DNA from: Clostridium collagenovorans DSM 3089
Lineage (GTDB): Bacteria > Bacillota > Clostridia > Clostridiales > Clostridiaceae
Direction of reading: 5' to 3'
Length of the DNA stretch: 64,000 nucleotides
Assembly: GCF_900130005.1 (NCBI RefSeq)
Contig: NZ_FQXP01000013.1
Location: forward strand, 13,089-77,088
Shown: piece by piece, positions 18,007 through 27,654 of the stretch
Layout: every line of letters begins with the position of its first letter
How positions within the stretch are numbered: position 1 is the stretch's first letter
Made by a program: the position numbers and the translations under genes
Notes under the pieces: model-generated
Seen by the model: the letters and a program-made list of their open reading frames with translations, nothing else
The model's database searches: none
What the model was told of the DNA's origin: nothing

Positions 18007-18252
18007 ATGAAATCAACAGGGATTGTTAGAAAAATTGATGAATTAGGCAGAATAGTTATTCCAATAGAATTAAGAAGAACTTTAGATATTGAAATTAAAG
18101 ATTCTTTAGAAATATTCGTTGATGGTGAACACATTATATTAAAGAAATATAACCCTTCTTGTATCTTCTGCGGAAATGCAAGAGACGTTGTAAACCACAA
18201 GGGTAAAAATATTTGCCAAAACTGTTTAAATGAATTAAAATCAAATTCTTAA
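18007..18252 (+). CDS. AbrB-family transition regulator with C-terminal zinc knuckle
   Basis: An 81-residue DNA-binding protein. Residues 1-48 are the swapped-hairpin AbrB/SpoVT domain (STGIVRKIDELGRIVIPIELRRTL, DSLEIFVDGEHIILKKY). Instead of the usual AbrB C-terminus it has two CxxC pairs (C52/C55 and C70/C73) that could bind zinc. Clostridial AbrB homologues control the switch to solvent and spore formation; that role is inferred here from family only. The ribosome site is TTAGGAGGTAAATTGT before the ATG. It is monocistronic with its own promoter and terminator. Confidence 0.9.
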   Translation: MKSTGIVRKIDELGRIVIPIELRRTLDIEIKDSLEIFVDGEHIILKKYNPSCIFCGNARDVVNHKGKNICQNCLNELKSNS

Positions 18253-18325
18253 TTTTAACTAAATTATATTAATACTAATTAATTTAAGTAATTTAGATAA
18301 TTTAAGTATTTTAACCGCTTCAATT

Positions 18326-18361
18326 AAAATAGCAGGTGCTTTAGGGTACCTGCTATTTTTA
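18326..18361 (+). terminator. Terminator after the AbrB-like gene
   Basis: AAAATAGCAGGT/ACCTGCTATTTTT stem-loop with T run; the A-rich left side could also end the convergent small gene at 18368-18526. Confidence 0.88.
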
Positions 18362-18367
18362 TACCTT

Positions 18368-18526
18368 CTACTTTTTAGAAAATCCATAAACTAAACATCC
18401 TACACCAAATCCAATACCACTAAAAATTAATCCAAATCCTAAAACTTTACTGGCATTCTTTATTTTCCTTTGTCTTAAAGTATACTTAATAGGTAATTCT
18501 ATTTCTAAATCTAACTTTTGTCTCAA
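18368..18526 (-). CDS. Small 52-residue membrane protein, unknown
   Basis: A minus-strand frame with a TTG start at 18526 placed 8 bases after AAAGGGGG. Residues 1-26 are charged (LEIELPIKYTLRQRKIK). Residues 28-48 form one glycine-rich hydrophobic helix (VLGFGLIFSGIGFGVGCLVY), and the peptide ends in SKK. A single-pass membrane peptide with the basic tail in the cytoplasm is likely. No family was recognised. It stops at the terminator of the convergent AbrB-like gene. Confidence rests on the ribosome site and the membrane-helix pattern. Confidence 0.62.
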   Translation of the reverse strand: MRQKLDLEIELPIKYTLRQRKIKNASKVLGFGLIFSGIGFGVGCLVYGFSKK

Positions 18527-18689
18527 TGCTTCAGCCCCCTTTAAATTATTTATTAAGCCATATATATATTATATAATAATTTTAATTTAATATATTTATC
18601 ATTAAAATTATATACTTAAATTCACAATTTCATCTCGGAAGTTTAACGTTAAAATCGCATTTTAACTTATTTTTTAATACATTGTATAA

Positions 18690-18725
18690 ACCCCCTTTAA
18701 GGTTATAAATGACCCTAAAGGGGGT
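18690..18725 (-). terminator. Terminator after aspS
   Basis: GC-rich 14-bp arms (ACCCCCTTTAAGGT/ACCCTAAAGGGGGT, one mismatch) 12 bp past the aspS stop; the minus-strand T tail is short. Confidence 0.75.
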
Positions 18726-18736
18726 AAACTTTTTTA

Positions 18737-20530
18737 TTATTCTTCTTTTTGATCTTCTTTAATAGCTATTCCTAATTCATTTAATTGTTTTAAATCAACT
18801 ACATTTGGTGCCTCTGACATTGGGCAATATGCGTTTTGATTTTTAGGGAATGCTATAACATCCTTTATGTTATCTGTACCAGCTAAGAACATAACTAATC
18901 TGTCTAGTCCATAAGCTATTCCACCATGTGGAGGTGGTCCATATTTGAATGCTTGAAGTAAGAATCCAAATCTTTCCCATGCACTTTCTTGTGTAAAGCC
19001 TAAAGCTTTAAACATTCTTTCTTGAGTTTCAGAGTCATGTATTCTTATACTTCCTCCACCTAACTCTTCACCATTTAAAACTATATCATAAGCCTTTGCT
19101 CTAGCTTTTTCCGGTGCTGTTTCTAGTAATTCTAAGTCTTCATCCTTAGGGCTTGTGAATGGATGGTGTTTTGCAACATATCTGTTTTCTTCTTCATCAT
19201 ACTCAAATAATGGGAAGTCAGTAATCCATACAAACTCATAATTATTGTTGTCTTTTAATATTTCTAATTGCTTAGCAAGCTCTAATCTTAAAGCACCTAA
19301 AGATTGTAATACAACCTCATCTTTATCAGCAACTATTAATATTAAATCTCCAACCTTAGCACCAGCAGCTTCAATTAAAGATTTTAATTGTTCTTCACTG
19401 AAGAATTTAGCTATAGGTGATTTTATTTCTTCTTCTGATTTATATGCAATCCAAGCTAATCCTTTAGCTTTATATGTTTTTACAAATTCGCCTAACTTAT
19501 CTACTTGCTTTCTTCCCATAGAAGCACAGTTTTCTGCAACTACGCATCTTACTGAACCACCATTCTCTAAAGCACCTTTGAATACAGCAAATTCAGTATC
19601 TGCTACAGCTTCAGAAATATTTTTTATTTCCATACCAAATCTTAAATCTGGTTTATCTGAACCGTATTTATCCATTGCTTCTGAGTAAGGCATTCTTCTT
19701 ATTGGAAGAGATACATCTACACCCTTTACTTCTTTAAATATTCTTTGAATTAATCTTTCGTTTATAGCGATAATATCATCTTCTTCAACGAAAGACATTT
19801 CACAGTCTATTTGAGTAAATTCTGGTTGTCTATTTGCTCTTAAATCCTCATCTCTAAAGCATTTTACTATTTGGAAGTATCTATCATAACCAGATACCAT
19901 TAATAATTGCTTAAATATTTGAGGTGATTGAGGTAATGCATAGAACTTACCTGGGAAGTTTCTACTTGGAACTAAGTAGTCTCTTGCTCCCTCTGGCGTA
20001 CTCTTAGTAAGCATAGGTGTTTCCATCTCTAAGAATCCGTTTTCATCTAAGAAATCTCTAACAATCTTAGTAGTTTTATGTCTTATCATTAAAATCTTTT
20101 GCATATCTGGTCTTCTTAAATCCAAATATCTATATTTTAATCTAACATTTTCTGCTGCATCAAGATTTTCTTTTATATAAATAGGAGGAGTTTCAGATTC
20201 TGATAATATTTTTATCTCTGCACCCTTTAATTCTACTTTTCCTGTTGGTAAATGATCATTTGCAGCCTCTCTCATAACTAGTTCACCAGTTACTGCTATA
20301 CAGAATTCTGGTTTTACTAAATCAGATTTTTCAAAGGCTTCTTTATTTATAGCTTCTCCAAATACAACTTGAAGTAATCCAGTTCTATCTCTTAAATCAA
20401 TAAATACTAAACCTCCAAGATTTCTTTTTCTTTGAGCCCATCCCATTACAGTAATTTTCTGTCCAACATGGCTTTCTCTAGGCTCACCACACATCATGGT
20501 TCTCTTTAAGCCTTTAAGCGCTTCTCCCAT
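18737..20530 (-). CDS. aspS: Aspartate-tRNA ligase
   Basis: Charges tRNA-Asp in the cytoplasm. The 597-residue protein is full length for a bacterial class II AspRS. The N-terminal OB fold (HVGQKITVMGWAQRKRNLGGLVFIDLRDR) binds the anticodon. Class II motif 2 lies around FRDEDLRANRQPEFTQID, motif 3 is GGIAYGLDRLVMFLAG, and a bacterial-type GAD insertion lies between (around residues 290-410). Active-site strand QSPQIFKQLLM is conserved. It is preceded by hisS on the same strand but 286 bp and a terminator separate them, so it may have its own promoter. Whether it is the discriminating or non-discriminating type cannot be told. Confidence 0.96.
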   Translation of the reverse strand: MGEALKGLKRTMMCGEPRESHVGQKITVMGWAQRKRNLGGLVFIDLRDRTGLLQVVFGEAINKEAFEKSDLVKPEFCIAVTGELVMREAANDHLPTGKVELKGAEIKILSESETPPIYIKENLDAAENVRLKYRYLDLRRPDMQKILMIRHKTTKIVRDFLDENGFLEMETPMLTKSTPEGARDYLVPSRNFPGKFYALPQSPQIFKQLLMVSGYDRYFQIVKCFRDEDLRANRQPEFTQIDCEMSFVEEDDIIAINERLIQRIFKEVKGVDVSLPIRRMPYSEAMDKYGSDKPDLRFGMEIKNISEAVADTEFAVFKGALENGGSVRCVVAENCASMGRKQVDKLGEFVKTYKAKGLAWIAYKSEEEIKSPIAKFFSEEQLKSLIEAAGAKVGDLILIVADKDEVVLQSLGALRLELAKQLEILKDNNNYEFVWITDFPLFEYDEEENRYVAKHHPFTSPKDEDLELLETAPEKARAKAYDIVLNGEELGGGSIRIHDSETQERMFKALGFTQESAWERFGFLLQAFKYGPPPHGGIAYGLDRLVMFLAGTDNIKDVIAFPKNQNAYCPMSEAPNVVDLKQLNELGIAIKEDQKEE

Positions 20531-20765
20531 ATTCTGTTCCTCCTTGTAAATATGTTTAATGTTATTTATCCTATACCATAGGCTTATTAGTCAAATAATA
20601 CTAAATAATTTTTATTTAAAATCCATCTTTCATTATACAACGTATATCAAAAACTATTCAACTATTTTAGTAATATCTAAGTTTTAATTAATATTCTACC
20701 ATATTAATCTTTTTACTTATTCCTTAATAAGCATTACCTCTAAAAAGAATGAAGAGGTTTATTAG

Positions 20766-20817
20766 AATATATATCCTTAACTTAGAAAGTACTTCCCAAA
20801 GTTAAGGATATATATTT
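20766..20817 (-). terminator. Terminator after hisS
   Basis: Long arms AATATATATCCTTAACTT and its complement around a 14-base loop, directly at the hisS stop codon. Confidence 0.8.
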
Positions 20818-22070
20818 TATCTTTTTAATATACTTATTATCTTTTCTATGTTACATAAACTAGATGTTATTTTTTCACTGTTATTCATATCTTTTATTTC
20901 TATTATACCTGACTCTATTTCAGAGTCTCCTAATATAACTGAATATCTAGCATCTATTTTATTTGCAAACTTCATTTGCGCCTTTACACTTTTACCTAAG
21001 TGGTCACATTCACATTTAATATTTTCACTTCTTAAAGTGTTAGCTAATTTTATAGCTTCTATAGATCCTCTTTCACCCATAGAACCTATGTAAATATCCA
21101 TATAATTTGGTTTAGGTAATTCTATCTCACTTTGCTTTAATGCTAATAGTAATCTTTCAATTCCCATACCAAATCCAACTGCTGGTGTATCAGGTCCACC
21201 TATTTCTTTTATTAAGTTATTGTATCTTCCTCCACCACAAAGAGTACTTCCATCCTTATCAATGAATTCAAATACTGTTATAGTGTAATAGTCTAATCCT
21301 CTTACTATTAAAGGATCTATATTATAAGGTATTCTTAAAGCTTCTAAGTATTCTTTTAACTTACTAAAGTGAGCTACACAATCCTCACATACATAATCTA
21401 AAATGCTCGGTGCTTTATCTACAATAGATTTACAGTGCTTATTTTTGCAGTCTAAGATTCTTAAAGGATTCTTTTCAAATCTAGTCTTACATACATCACA
21501 TAACTCATCATATTGTTCTTTTAAATATGCCTTTAGAGCCTCATTATATCTTGCTCTACAAGTTGGGCAACCTATATTATTTATATTAAGAGATACCCCC
21601 TTGATTCCTAATCTTCTATAAACTTCCCATATGATACTTATAATCTCCGCATCTGATGAAGCTTCTTTAGACCCGAATATCTCTACTCCAAATTGGTGGT
21701 GCTGTCTAAGTCTTCCCTTTTGAACATTCTCATATCTAAAAGCAGGAGTGAAGTAAAACATTTTTGTTGGTTGAACATCACTATATAAACTGTTTTCTAT
21801 AAATGCTCTAACTACTGGAGATGTACCCTCTGGTTTTAAAGTCATACTTCTATTTCCTTTATCATCAAAAGTATACATTTCCTTTTGTACTACATCTGTA
21901 GTATCCCCAACGCCTCTTTTAAAAAGTTCTGTAGATTCAAACATAGGAGTTCTTATTTCTCTACAACCATATGTACCTGCTATTTCTCTAAACATTTCCT
22001 CTAAGTATTGCCACTTATATGAATCCTTAGGTAATAAATCCTTCGTGCCCTTTGGCGCTACAATATTCAT
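20817..22070 (-). CDS. hisS: Histidine-tRNA ligase
   Basis: Charges tRNA-His. The 417-residue protein starts with the class II motif 1 region ([18 protein letters not shown]), has motif 2 in [20 protein letters not shown], the HisRS signatures [14 protein letters not shown] (HisA) and GGGRYNNLI, motif 3 in [15 protein letters not shown], and an anticodon-binding domain from about residue 325. An unusual point is a cysteine-rich stretch at residues 168-238 ([35 protein letters not shown]), which could bind zinc and is known in some Firmicute HisRS. It follows hemZ by 18 bp, so the pair is probably one transcript. Confidence 0.96.
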   Translation of the reverse strand: MNIVAPKGTKDLLPKDSYKWQYLEEMFREIAGTYGCREIRTPMFESTELFKRGVGDTTDVVQKEMYTFDDKGNRSMTLKPEGTSPVVRAFIENSLYSDVQPTKMFYFTPAFRYENVQKGRLRQHHQFGVEIFGSKEASSDAEIISIIWEVYRRLGIKGVSLNINNIGCPTCRARYNEALKAYLKEQYDELCDVCKTRFEKNPLRILDCKNKHCKSIVDKAPSILDYVCEDCVAHFSKLKEYLEALRIPYNIDPLIVRGLDYYTITVFEFIDKDGSTLCGGGRYNNLIKEIGGPDTPAVGFGMGIERLLLALKQSEIELPKPNYMDIYIGSMGERGSIEAIKLANTLRSENIKCECDHLGKSVKAQMKFANKIDARYSVILGDSEIESGIIEIKDMNNSEKITSSLCNIEKIISILKR

Positions 22071-22088
22071 CTGTAAACCTCCCTTAAA

Positions 22089-23546
22089 TTATTTATATAA
22101 GGTGTCTAAGAAAGCTTTTTTCTTTTCAACCATTTCATAAATTCTATTTGTATATTCATCTATATCTTTTAAATTTCCCAAACGCTCTATTTTATCATTT
22201 TCCTTATAAACAACCTTACTTACAGCATCTGCTCCTAAGGCTATAATAGTTTGTCTGTCTTCCATCATTTCTATGTTGTATATACATTCTGAGCCTGTTT
22301 TAGAATATCCTATGTTCTCCATATTACCTACCATGTTTTTTTGTCTATACATATAGTATGGGTTCATATTAAGTTCTTTAGACAATTTCACTGTAGTATT
22401 ATACATTTTATTTAACTGATCCTGCGTTGCTATCTCATATTTTACATTGTTTAATATATTCTCATGTAATCTAGAAGCCCTTTTTACAGACATTCCATGA
22501 ACCGTAAAGCTCTCTGGATTAAGTTTCTTTATATCCTTACAAGTCTTTTCTATATGCTCTAGCTTTTCACCTGGAAGCCCTACAATCATATCCATATTAA
22601 TGTTATAAAATTCTAATTCTCTAGCCATTTTAAAAACTTCTTTAACATCATTTACAGAGTGATTACGTCCTATTAATTTTAAGGTTTCGTCGTTCATACT
22701 TTGAGGATTTATGCTTATTCTAGAAACCTTTAAATCCTTCATAGTTTTTAACTTATTATAAGTTATACTATCAGGTCTACCACATTCCACTGTAAATTCT
22801 GCAATATCTCTACTAAGAACTAAATTCTTATAGATATCCTCCATAACAGCTTTAAATTCCTCATCATTTACTGCAGTAGGTGTTCCTCCTCCAAAATAGA
22901 CGCATTCTACCTTCAAACCCCTATAGTCTATATATTTGCCTATCTCTTTTATTTCGTAGCTTAATGCCTCTAAATAAGCCTTCACCTTCCCTTTAAACTT
23001 TCCTGATATAGGATTAGCTGCAAAGGAACAGTATAAACATCTTGTAGGACAGAATGGCATTCCTATATATACACTAATAGTCTTGTAGTCTCTATTAATA
23101 AATTCTATCTCTCTTTTAGCAACATCTATACAAAGTTGTGCCTTGTTTTCTGAAGTTAAAAACACCTCTTTAAATTCATTTATGATGTCTTCATCATTCT
23201 TGCCTTCTCTTATCATAGTCATAGCTCTTTTAGATGGTCTAATTCCTATTAAAGTACCCCAAGGTAACTCTTTAGAGGTTTTCTCACTAAAATATGTAAA
23301 TATACCTTTCTTAAGTTCTTCCTTAAAGGTATATTTTTTTTCGAAATCATATTCCCATTGGTCATCATCACATTTTATATTGATTTTGCTATTTGATACC
23401 TCAATAGAATAATCCTCTTCATCATCAACAAAATCTATGTCTCTAAAATCACAAAATAAATTTATCATTTGATAAACATCATATCTGTAATTCATATCAT
23501 TTAATTTTATTTTTAAAGTATGATATTTTAATTCTTTATCTTTCAT
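22089..23546 (-). CDS. hemZ: HemZ-type coproporphyrinogen dehydrogenase (radical SAM)
   Basis: A 485-residue radical-SAM protein. The iron-sulfur motif CPTRCLYCSF (CxxxCxxC) lies near residue 168; FGGGTPT and the SINPQSMNDETLKLIGRNH block are typical of the HemN/HemZ/HemW group. The N-terminal 150 residues form the HemZ-specific domain, and the length is near that of B. subtilis HemZ (about 500). HemZ is named for oxygen-independent coproporphyrinogen III oxidation, but that activity is not well settled, and a full haem pathway cannot be checked here. It lies in the conserved clostridial order rel-dtd-MBL-hemZ-hisS. Confidence 0.88.
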   Translation of the reverse strand: MKDKELKYHTLKIKLNDMNYRYDVYQMINLFCDFRDIDFVDDEEDYSIEVSNSKINIKCDDDQWEYDFEKKYTFKEELKKGIFTYFSEKTSKELPWGTLIGIRPSKRAMTMIREGKNDEDIINEFKEVFLTSENKAQLCIDVAKREIEFINRDYKTISVYIGMPFCPTRCLYCSFAANPISGKFKGKVKAYLEALSYEIKEIGKYIDYRGLKVECVYFGGGTPTAVNDEEFKAVMEDIYKNLVLSRDIAEFTVECGRPDSITYNKLKTMKDLKVSRISINPQSMNDETLKLIGRNHSVNDVKEVFKMARELEFYNINMDMIVGLPGEKLEHIEKTCKDIKKLNPESFTVHGMSVKRASRLHENILNNVKYEIATQDQLNKMYNTTVKLSKELNMNPYYMYRQKNMVGNMENIGYSKTGSECIYNIEMMEDRQTIIALGADAVSKVVYKENDKIERLGNLKDIDEYTNRIYEMVEKKKAFLDTLYK

Positions 23547-23574
23547 TATTTTGCTCCAAATTATATAATACCTC

Positions 23575-24180
23575 TTACTTTAAGAATGGATTTAATTTTT
23601 CTTCTCTTTCAATAGAGCTTTGTGGTCCATGTCCTGGATATACCACTGTTTCCTTAGGAAGAGGTAAAAGATTATTTTTTATTGAATTTATAATTGCTTC
23701 CTGTGAGCCACCTTCTAAGTCAGTTCTTCCTATAGAACCTAAGAATAAAGTGTCTCCTGTAAATACATTGCTTCCAATTAAAAAGCTCATACCACCTGGT
23801 GTATGTCCTGGTGTTTCAATACACTTAACTTCAAAATTACCAACAGTGAATTTATCACCATGATTTAAATAAAGGTCTGGTTTTCCTTCTAGTAATGGTC
23901 CATACATATAAGTTGGTTTATGAATTAGTATATCATCTTTTTCGCTAATTCCTGTTATAGCCTTAGTTTTTCCTCTTAGTTCATCTACTCCTGAAGTATG
24001 ATCAACATGACCATGAGTTAAAAATATATACTTAACCTTAGCATCTAATTCTCCTAATGCCTTTTCTATATCATCAACATCTCCACCTGGGTCTAATACT
24101 AAAGCTTCCTTTGTATCTTCGTCCATGATTATATAGCAGTTTGCTCCATAAATCCCTGCTACTACTCTTTTTATTATCAT
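23575..24180 (-). CDS. Metallo-beta-lactamase-fold hydrolase (glyoxalase II-like)
   Basis: A 201-residue protein with the binuclear metal site of the MBL fold: LTHGHVDHTSG (HxHxDH), ETPGHTPGG, the bridging Asp in VFTGDTLF, and the last His in YPGHGPQSS. This is the YqgX/GloB-like group of hydroxyacylglutathione hydrolase relatives. The organism is not expected to make glutathione, so a true glyoxalase II role is doubtful; the substrate is unknown. The cytoplasmic protein lies 28 bp before hemZ in the same direction and 99 bp after dtd. Confidence 0.88.
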   Translation of the reverse strand: MIIKRVVAGIYGANCYIIMDEDTKEALVLDPGGDVDDIEKALGELDAKVKYIFLTHGHVDHTSGVDELRGKTKAITGISEKDDILIHKPTYMYGPLLEGKPDLYLNHGDKFTVGNFEVKCIETPGHTPGGMSFLIGSNVFTGDTLFLGSIGRTDLEGGSQEAIINSIKNNLLPLPKETVVYPGHGPQSSIEREEKLNPFLK

Positions 24181-24245
24181 TTTTCTTGGCCCCCTTAAGA
24201 TCGAACTTAAACTTATTTCTATTTAAAATTTTCTTATAAAGATTC

Positions 24246-24271
24246 ATTGCCACATCATAAATGTGGCAAAT
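24246..24271 (-). terminator. Weak stem-loop after dtd
   Basis: ATTTGCCACAT/ATGTGGCAAT arms with a short loop. There is no good T run, so it may attenuate rather than end the dtd transcript. Confidence 0.4.
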
Positions 24272-24279
24272 AAAATTTA

Positions 24280-24729
24280 TTAAAATTGTTTTTTGCTTTC
24301 TAAAAGTAAGGTAACTGGTCCATCATTGTTTATTTCAACTTGCATATCTGCACCAAAAATACCCTTTTCAACCTTAGCAACATCTTCTCTACATTGTTTT
24401 AAAAACTCTTCATAAAGAACCTCTGATTGCTCACCTGCTAAAGCTTGAATAAAGCTAGGTCTTCTACCTTTTCTACAATCACCATATAAAGTAAATTGAG
24501 ATATTACTAATAATTCTCCACCAACATCTAATAGAGATTTATTCATCTTACCCTCTTCATCGCTGAAAATTCTAAGATTTATAATCTTATCTTTTAAATA
24601 CTTTATATCTTCAATTGTATCATCAGTTGTAATTCCAAGTAAGACATTTAGTCCTTTACCTATAGAACCAACTACTTTTCCATCTACCTCAACTTTAGAT
24701 GAAGTAACTCTTTGAACAACTGCTCTCAT
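24280..24729 (-). CDS. dtd: D-aminoacyl-tRNA deacylase
   Basis: Removes D-amino acids (and glycine) wrongly attached to tRNA. The 149-residue length is standard. The start [21 protein letters not shown], the catalytic SQFTLYGD block, KGRRPSF and the Gly-cisPro motif near the end (NNDGPVTL) are all present. It lies 28 bp after rel, the usual Firmicute rel-dtd pairing. Confidence 0.96.
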   Translation of the reverse strand: MRAVVQRVTSSKVEVDGKVVGSIGKGLNVLLGITTDDTIEDIKYLKDKIINLRIFSDEEGKMNKSLLDVGGELLVISQFTLYGDCRKGRRPSFIQALAGEQSEVLYEEFLKQCREDVAKVEKGIFGADMQVEINNDGPVTLLLESKKQF

Positions 24730-24757
24730 AATTACTCTCCTATTATACTTATATTCA

Positions 24758-26947
24758 TTATATTAATCTATATACGTCTCGTACACCCTTAACTTTTCTA
24801 ATAAACTTCTTAAGATCCACCAACTCCTGAACAGAGGATACGGTTATCTTTATGTTAATAAGTGCATAGCCATCTTTTCCTGAATTGGCACTTATAGATC
24901 TTAGGTGTATTTTTTGAGCTGAAAGAATTTCCATTACTTCCGCTAAAAGTCCTAATCTGTCATCGCCCTTAACTTGTATTTCAGTTGTGAATTCACCACC
25001 ATTGATATTTCCCCATGAGACTTCTAGAATTTTATCTTGTTCATTTTTAATTAAGCATTGTACATTTTTACAATCCTTTCTATGAACAGATACTCCTCTT
25101 CCCTTAGTTATATATCCTATTATCTCATCTCCAGGAACAGGGTTACAACATCTAGCAAATCTTATCATTACATTATCAATGCCTTTTATAACTACCTCTG
25201 GTGACTTGCTCTTTTTATGTGAATTTTCTTTATTTTTTCTATTATTATTTTGCCTTATATCTTCTTGAACTTGTTCTAAGGTTATAGTTTCCTTTTTATT
25301 TTTAGCTAAATAAGCCTCTTTTAACTTTAAGATTATTGCTGAAGGAATTAAGGAACCTGTACCAACTATAGCAAATAAATCATCTATAACTCTAATGCTA
25401 TACTTTTTATATAATTTCTTAATTTCTTCCTCATCTATTATATCACCTAAATGATATCCTTGCTTCTTAGCTTCCTTTTCTAAAAGCTCTTTTCCTTTAG
25501 AAACATGTTCATCTCTCCTAGCTTTATTATACCAAGCTTTTATTTTACTTTTAGCATGATTGCTTTTTACTACAGAAAGCCAATCTATACTTGGTGCCTT
25601 GTCCATAGGAGAAGTTATAACCTCTACAATCTCACCAGTCTTTAACTGGAAATCTAGTGGAACAATTTTGCCATTTACCTTTGCTCCAATACATCTATGA
25701 CCTACATCAGTGTGAATTCTATAAGCAAAATCTATAGGTGTAGATTCATTAGGAAGACTTATAACTCTTCCCTTTGGAGTAAATACAAAAATCTCATCAG
25801 AAAATAAATCTATTTTAAAGGCCTCCATAAACTCCTCTGCATCAGAAGTTTCTCCCTGCCATTCTAAAATATCACTTAACCATGTTAGTTTATTTTCTAA
25901 ATTATTGTTTTCTCCATTAGCACCCTCTTTATACTTCCAGTGAGCTGCTATACCATATTCAGCGGTATTATGCATCTCATAGGTCCTAATTTGAATCTCA
26001 AAGGGTTTTCCCTTAGGTCCCATTACTGTAGTGTGTAAAGATTGATACATATTAGGCTTAGGCATTGCAATATAATCCTTAAATCTTCCTGGCATAGGCT
26101 TATACATTGTGTGTACTATTCCTAAAGTAGCATAACAATCCACAACGGTTTCAACCAAAATCCTAATAGCTGTTAAATCAAAGATTTGATCTAAAGATTT
26201 ATTTTTCTTTTGCATCTTATTATATATACTATAAAAATGTTTAGGTCTTCCCTGTATGTCAGCCTTTATTCCAGACTTGGATATGTTTTTTGAAAGATCA
26301 TCTACTATTTCACTTATATAAGCTTCTCTTTCAACCCTCTTTGCACATATCTGCTCTACTAAGTCATAATACTCATCTGGTTTCAAATATCTTAAAGATA
26401 AGTCCTCTAATTCCCACTTGATTTTAGATATACCAAGTCTATGGGCTAAAGGAGCATAGATATCCAAAGTTTCCTTAGCCTTTTGTTTTTGCTTATGCTC
26501 AGGCATATACTTAAGAGTTCTTAAATTATGTAATCTATCAGCAAGTTTTATAAGAATTACTCTTATATCCTTTGCCATAGCTAGCAACATTTTTCTAACA
26601 TTATCAGCTTGTTGCTCTTCTTTCGACTTATACTTAATCTTACCTAACTTAGTTACTCCCTGAACTAAATCAGCTACTTCCTTACCAAACATATTAAGTA
26701 TATCGTCATATGTATAGTCAGTGTCCTCTACAACATCATGCAAAATCCCAGCACAAATAGTACTTGTATCCATACCTATTTCAGCTAAAATACATGCAAC
26801 TTCTATAGGATGTATAATGTATGGTTCACCTGACTCTCTTTTTTGTGTTTCATGAGCTTCGAAAGCTAAGTCATAGGCTTTTTGTATTAAGTTTTTATCA
26901 ATATTACTACAATTCTTATCTATTATTTCAAATAATTTTTCCACCAT
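24758..26947 (-). CDS. rel: Bifunctional (p)ppGpp synthetase/hydrolase
   Basis: Controls the stringent response by making and degrading (p)ppGpp. The protein is 729 residues from the chosen start. In order it has an HD hydrolase domain ([37 protein letters not shown]), the synthetase domain ([32 protein letters not shown]), a TGS domain ([22 protein letters not shown]), a cysteine-containing region ([18 protein letters not shown]) and a C-terminal ACT domain. Both catalytic halves look intact. ATG at 26947 is favoured: it sits 8 bases after AGGGAAG, while a TTG two codons earlier is too close. Lies between apt and dtd. Confidence 0.96.
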   Translation of the reverse strand: MVEKLFEIIDKNCSNIDKNLIQKAYDLAFEAHETQKRESGEPYIIHPIEVACILAEIGMDTSTICAGILHDVVEDTDYTYDDILNMFGKEVADLVQGVTKLGKIKYKSKEEQQADNVRKMLLAMAKDIRVILIKLADRLHNLRTLKYMPEHKQKQKAKETLDIYAPLAHRLGISKIKWELEDLSLRYLKPDEYYDLVEQICAKRVEREAYISEIVDDLSKNISKSGIKADIQGRPKHFYSIYNKMQKKNKSLDQIFDLTAIRILVETVVDCYATLGIVHTMYKPMPGRFKDYIAMPKPNMYQSLHTTVMGPKGKPFEIQIRTYEMHNTAEYGIAAHWKYKEGANGENNNLENKLTWLSDILEWQGETSDAEEFMEAFKIDLFSDEIFVFTPKGRVISLPNESTPIDFAYRIHTDVGHRCIGAKVNGKIVPLDFQLKTGEIVEVITSPMDKAPSIDWLSVVKSNHAKSKIKAWYNKARRDEHVSKGKELLEKEAKKQGYHLGDIIDEEEIKKLYKKYSIRVIDDLFAIVGTGSLIPSAIILKLKEAYLAKNKKETITLEQVQEDIRQNNNRKNKENSHKKSKSPEVVIKGIDNVMIRFARCCNPVPGDEIIGYITKGRGVSVHRKDCKNVQCLIKNEQDKILEVSWGNINGGEFTTEIQVKGDDRLGLLAEVMEILSAQKIHLRSISANSGKDGYALINIKITVSSVQELVDLKKFIRKVKGVRDVYRLI

Positions 26948-26961
26948 GCTCAATACTTCCC

Positions 26962-27005
26962 TAAATTAAACGACTGGTCTATTACTAACCAGTCGTCTTT
27001 TTTTA
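26962..27005 (-). terminator. Stem-loop between apt and rel
   Basis: ACGACTGGT/ACCAGTCGT arms with a 9-base loop, with T-rich sequence on both sides. It could end the apt transcript so that rel has its own promoter, or act as a partial terminator. Confidence 0.65.
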
Positions 27006-27085
27006 TTAATTATATAATACCTAAATGCAATATGCAATTCAAATTTAAAGTATCAGTTATTTTTTCCACTATTTACTTTTAAAAA

Positions 27086-27604
27086 TTAGATATCATATTT
27101 CATTAAAGACATAACATCATGTCCTTCTAATTTATCTCTACCTCTAAGCTCTGTAAGCTCTATTACGAAAGCTAAAGATACAACTTCTCCGCCAGCCTCT
27201 TCTATAAGTTTAGTAGCAGCCTCAACAGTACCACCTGTTGCAAGTAAGTCATCTACTATAGCAACTCTTTGTCCTGGCTTTATAGCATCCTTATGAATCT
27301 CTAGAATATTACTTCCATACTCTAAGTCATACTCAATGCTTAAAGTCTCATATGGTAATTTGCCTGGTTTTCTAACTGGTATAAATCCAACATTTAAAGC
27401 AGTAGCTACTGGCACACCAAATAAGAATCCTCTTGCTTCCGGTCCTGCAATTACATCTATATTTTTGTCCTTTAAATAGTTCGCTATTATTTCTATAGTT
27501 TCTTTTAATGCATCTTTATCTTGTAATAAAGGTGTTACATCCTTAAAACTAATACCTTCTTTAGGAAAGTTCTCGACTATTCTTATTCTATCTTTTAATT
27601 CCAT
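27086..27604 (-). CDS. apt: Adenine phosphoribosyltransferase
   Basis: Salvages adenine with PRPP to AMP in the cytoplasm. The 172-residue length is standard for Firmicutes. The PRPP-binding loop is [14 protein letters not shown], the adenine-side segment is [14 protein letters not shown], and the N-terminal [17 protein letters not shown] is typical. It is 50 bp downstream of the RecJ-like gene and upstream of rel, the order recJ-apt-rel seen across Firmicutes. Confidence 0.96.
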   Translation of the reverse strand: MELKDRIRIVENFPKEGISFKDVTPLLQDKDALKETIEIIANYLKDKNIDVIAGPEARGFLFGVPVATALNVGFIPVRKPGKLPYETLSIEYDLEYGSNILEIHKDAIKPGQRVAIVDDLLATGGTVEAATKLIEEAGGEVVSLAFVIELTELRGRDKLEGHDVMSLMKYDI

Positions 27605-27654
27605 TGTATTTCCCCCTCACTGCCACTCATACAGTTGATTTTAAGTAAAACTTA

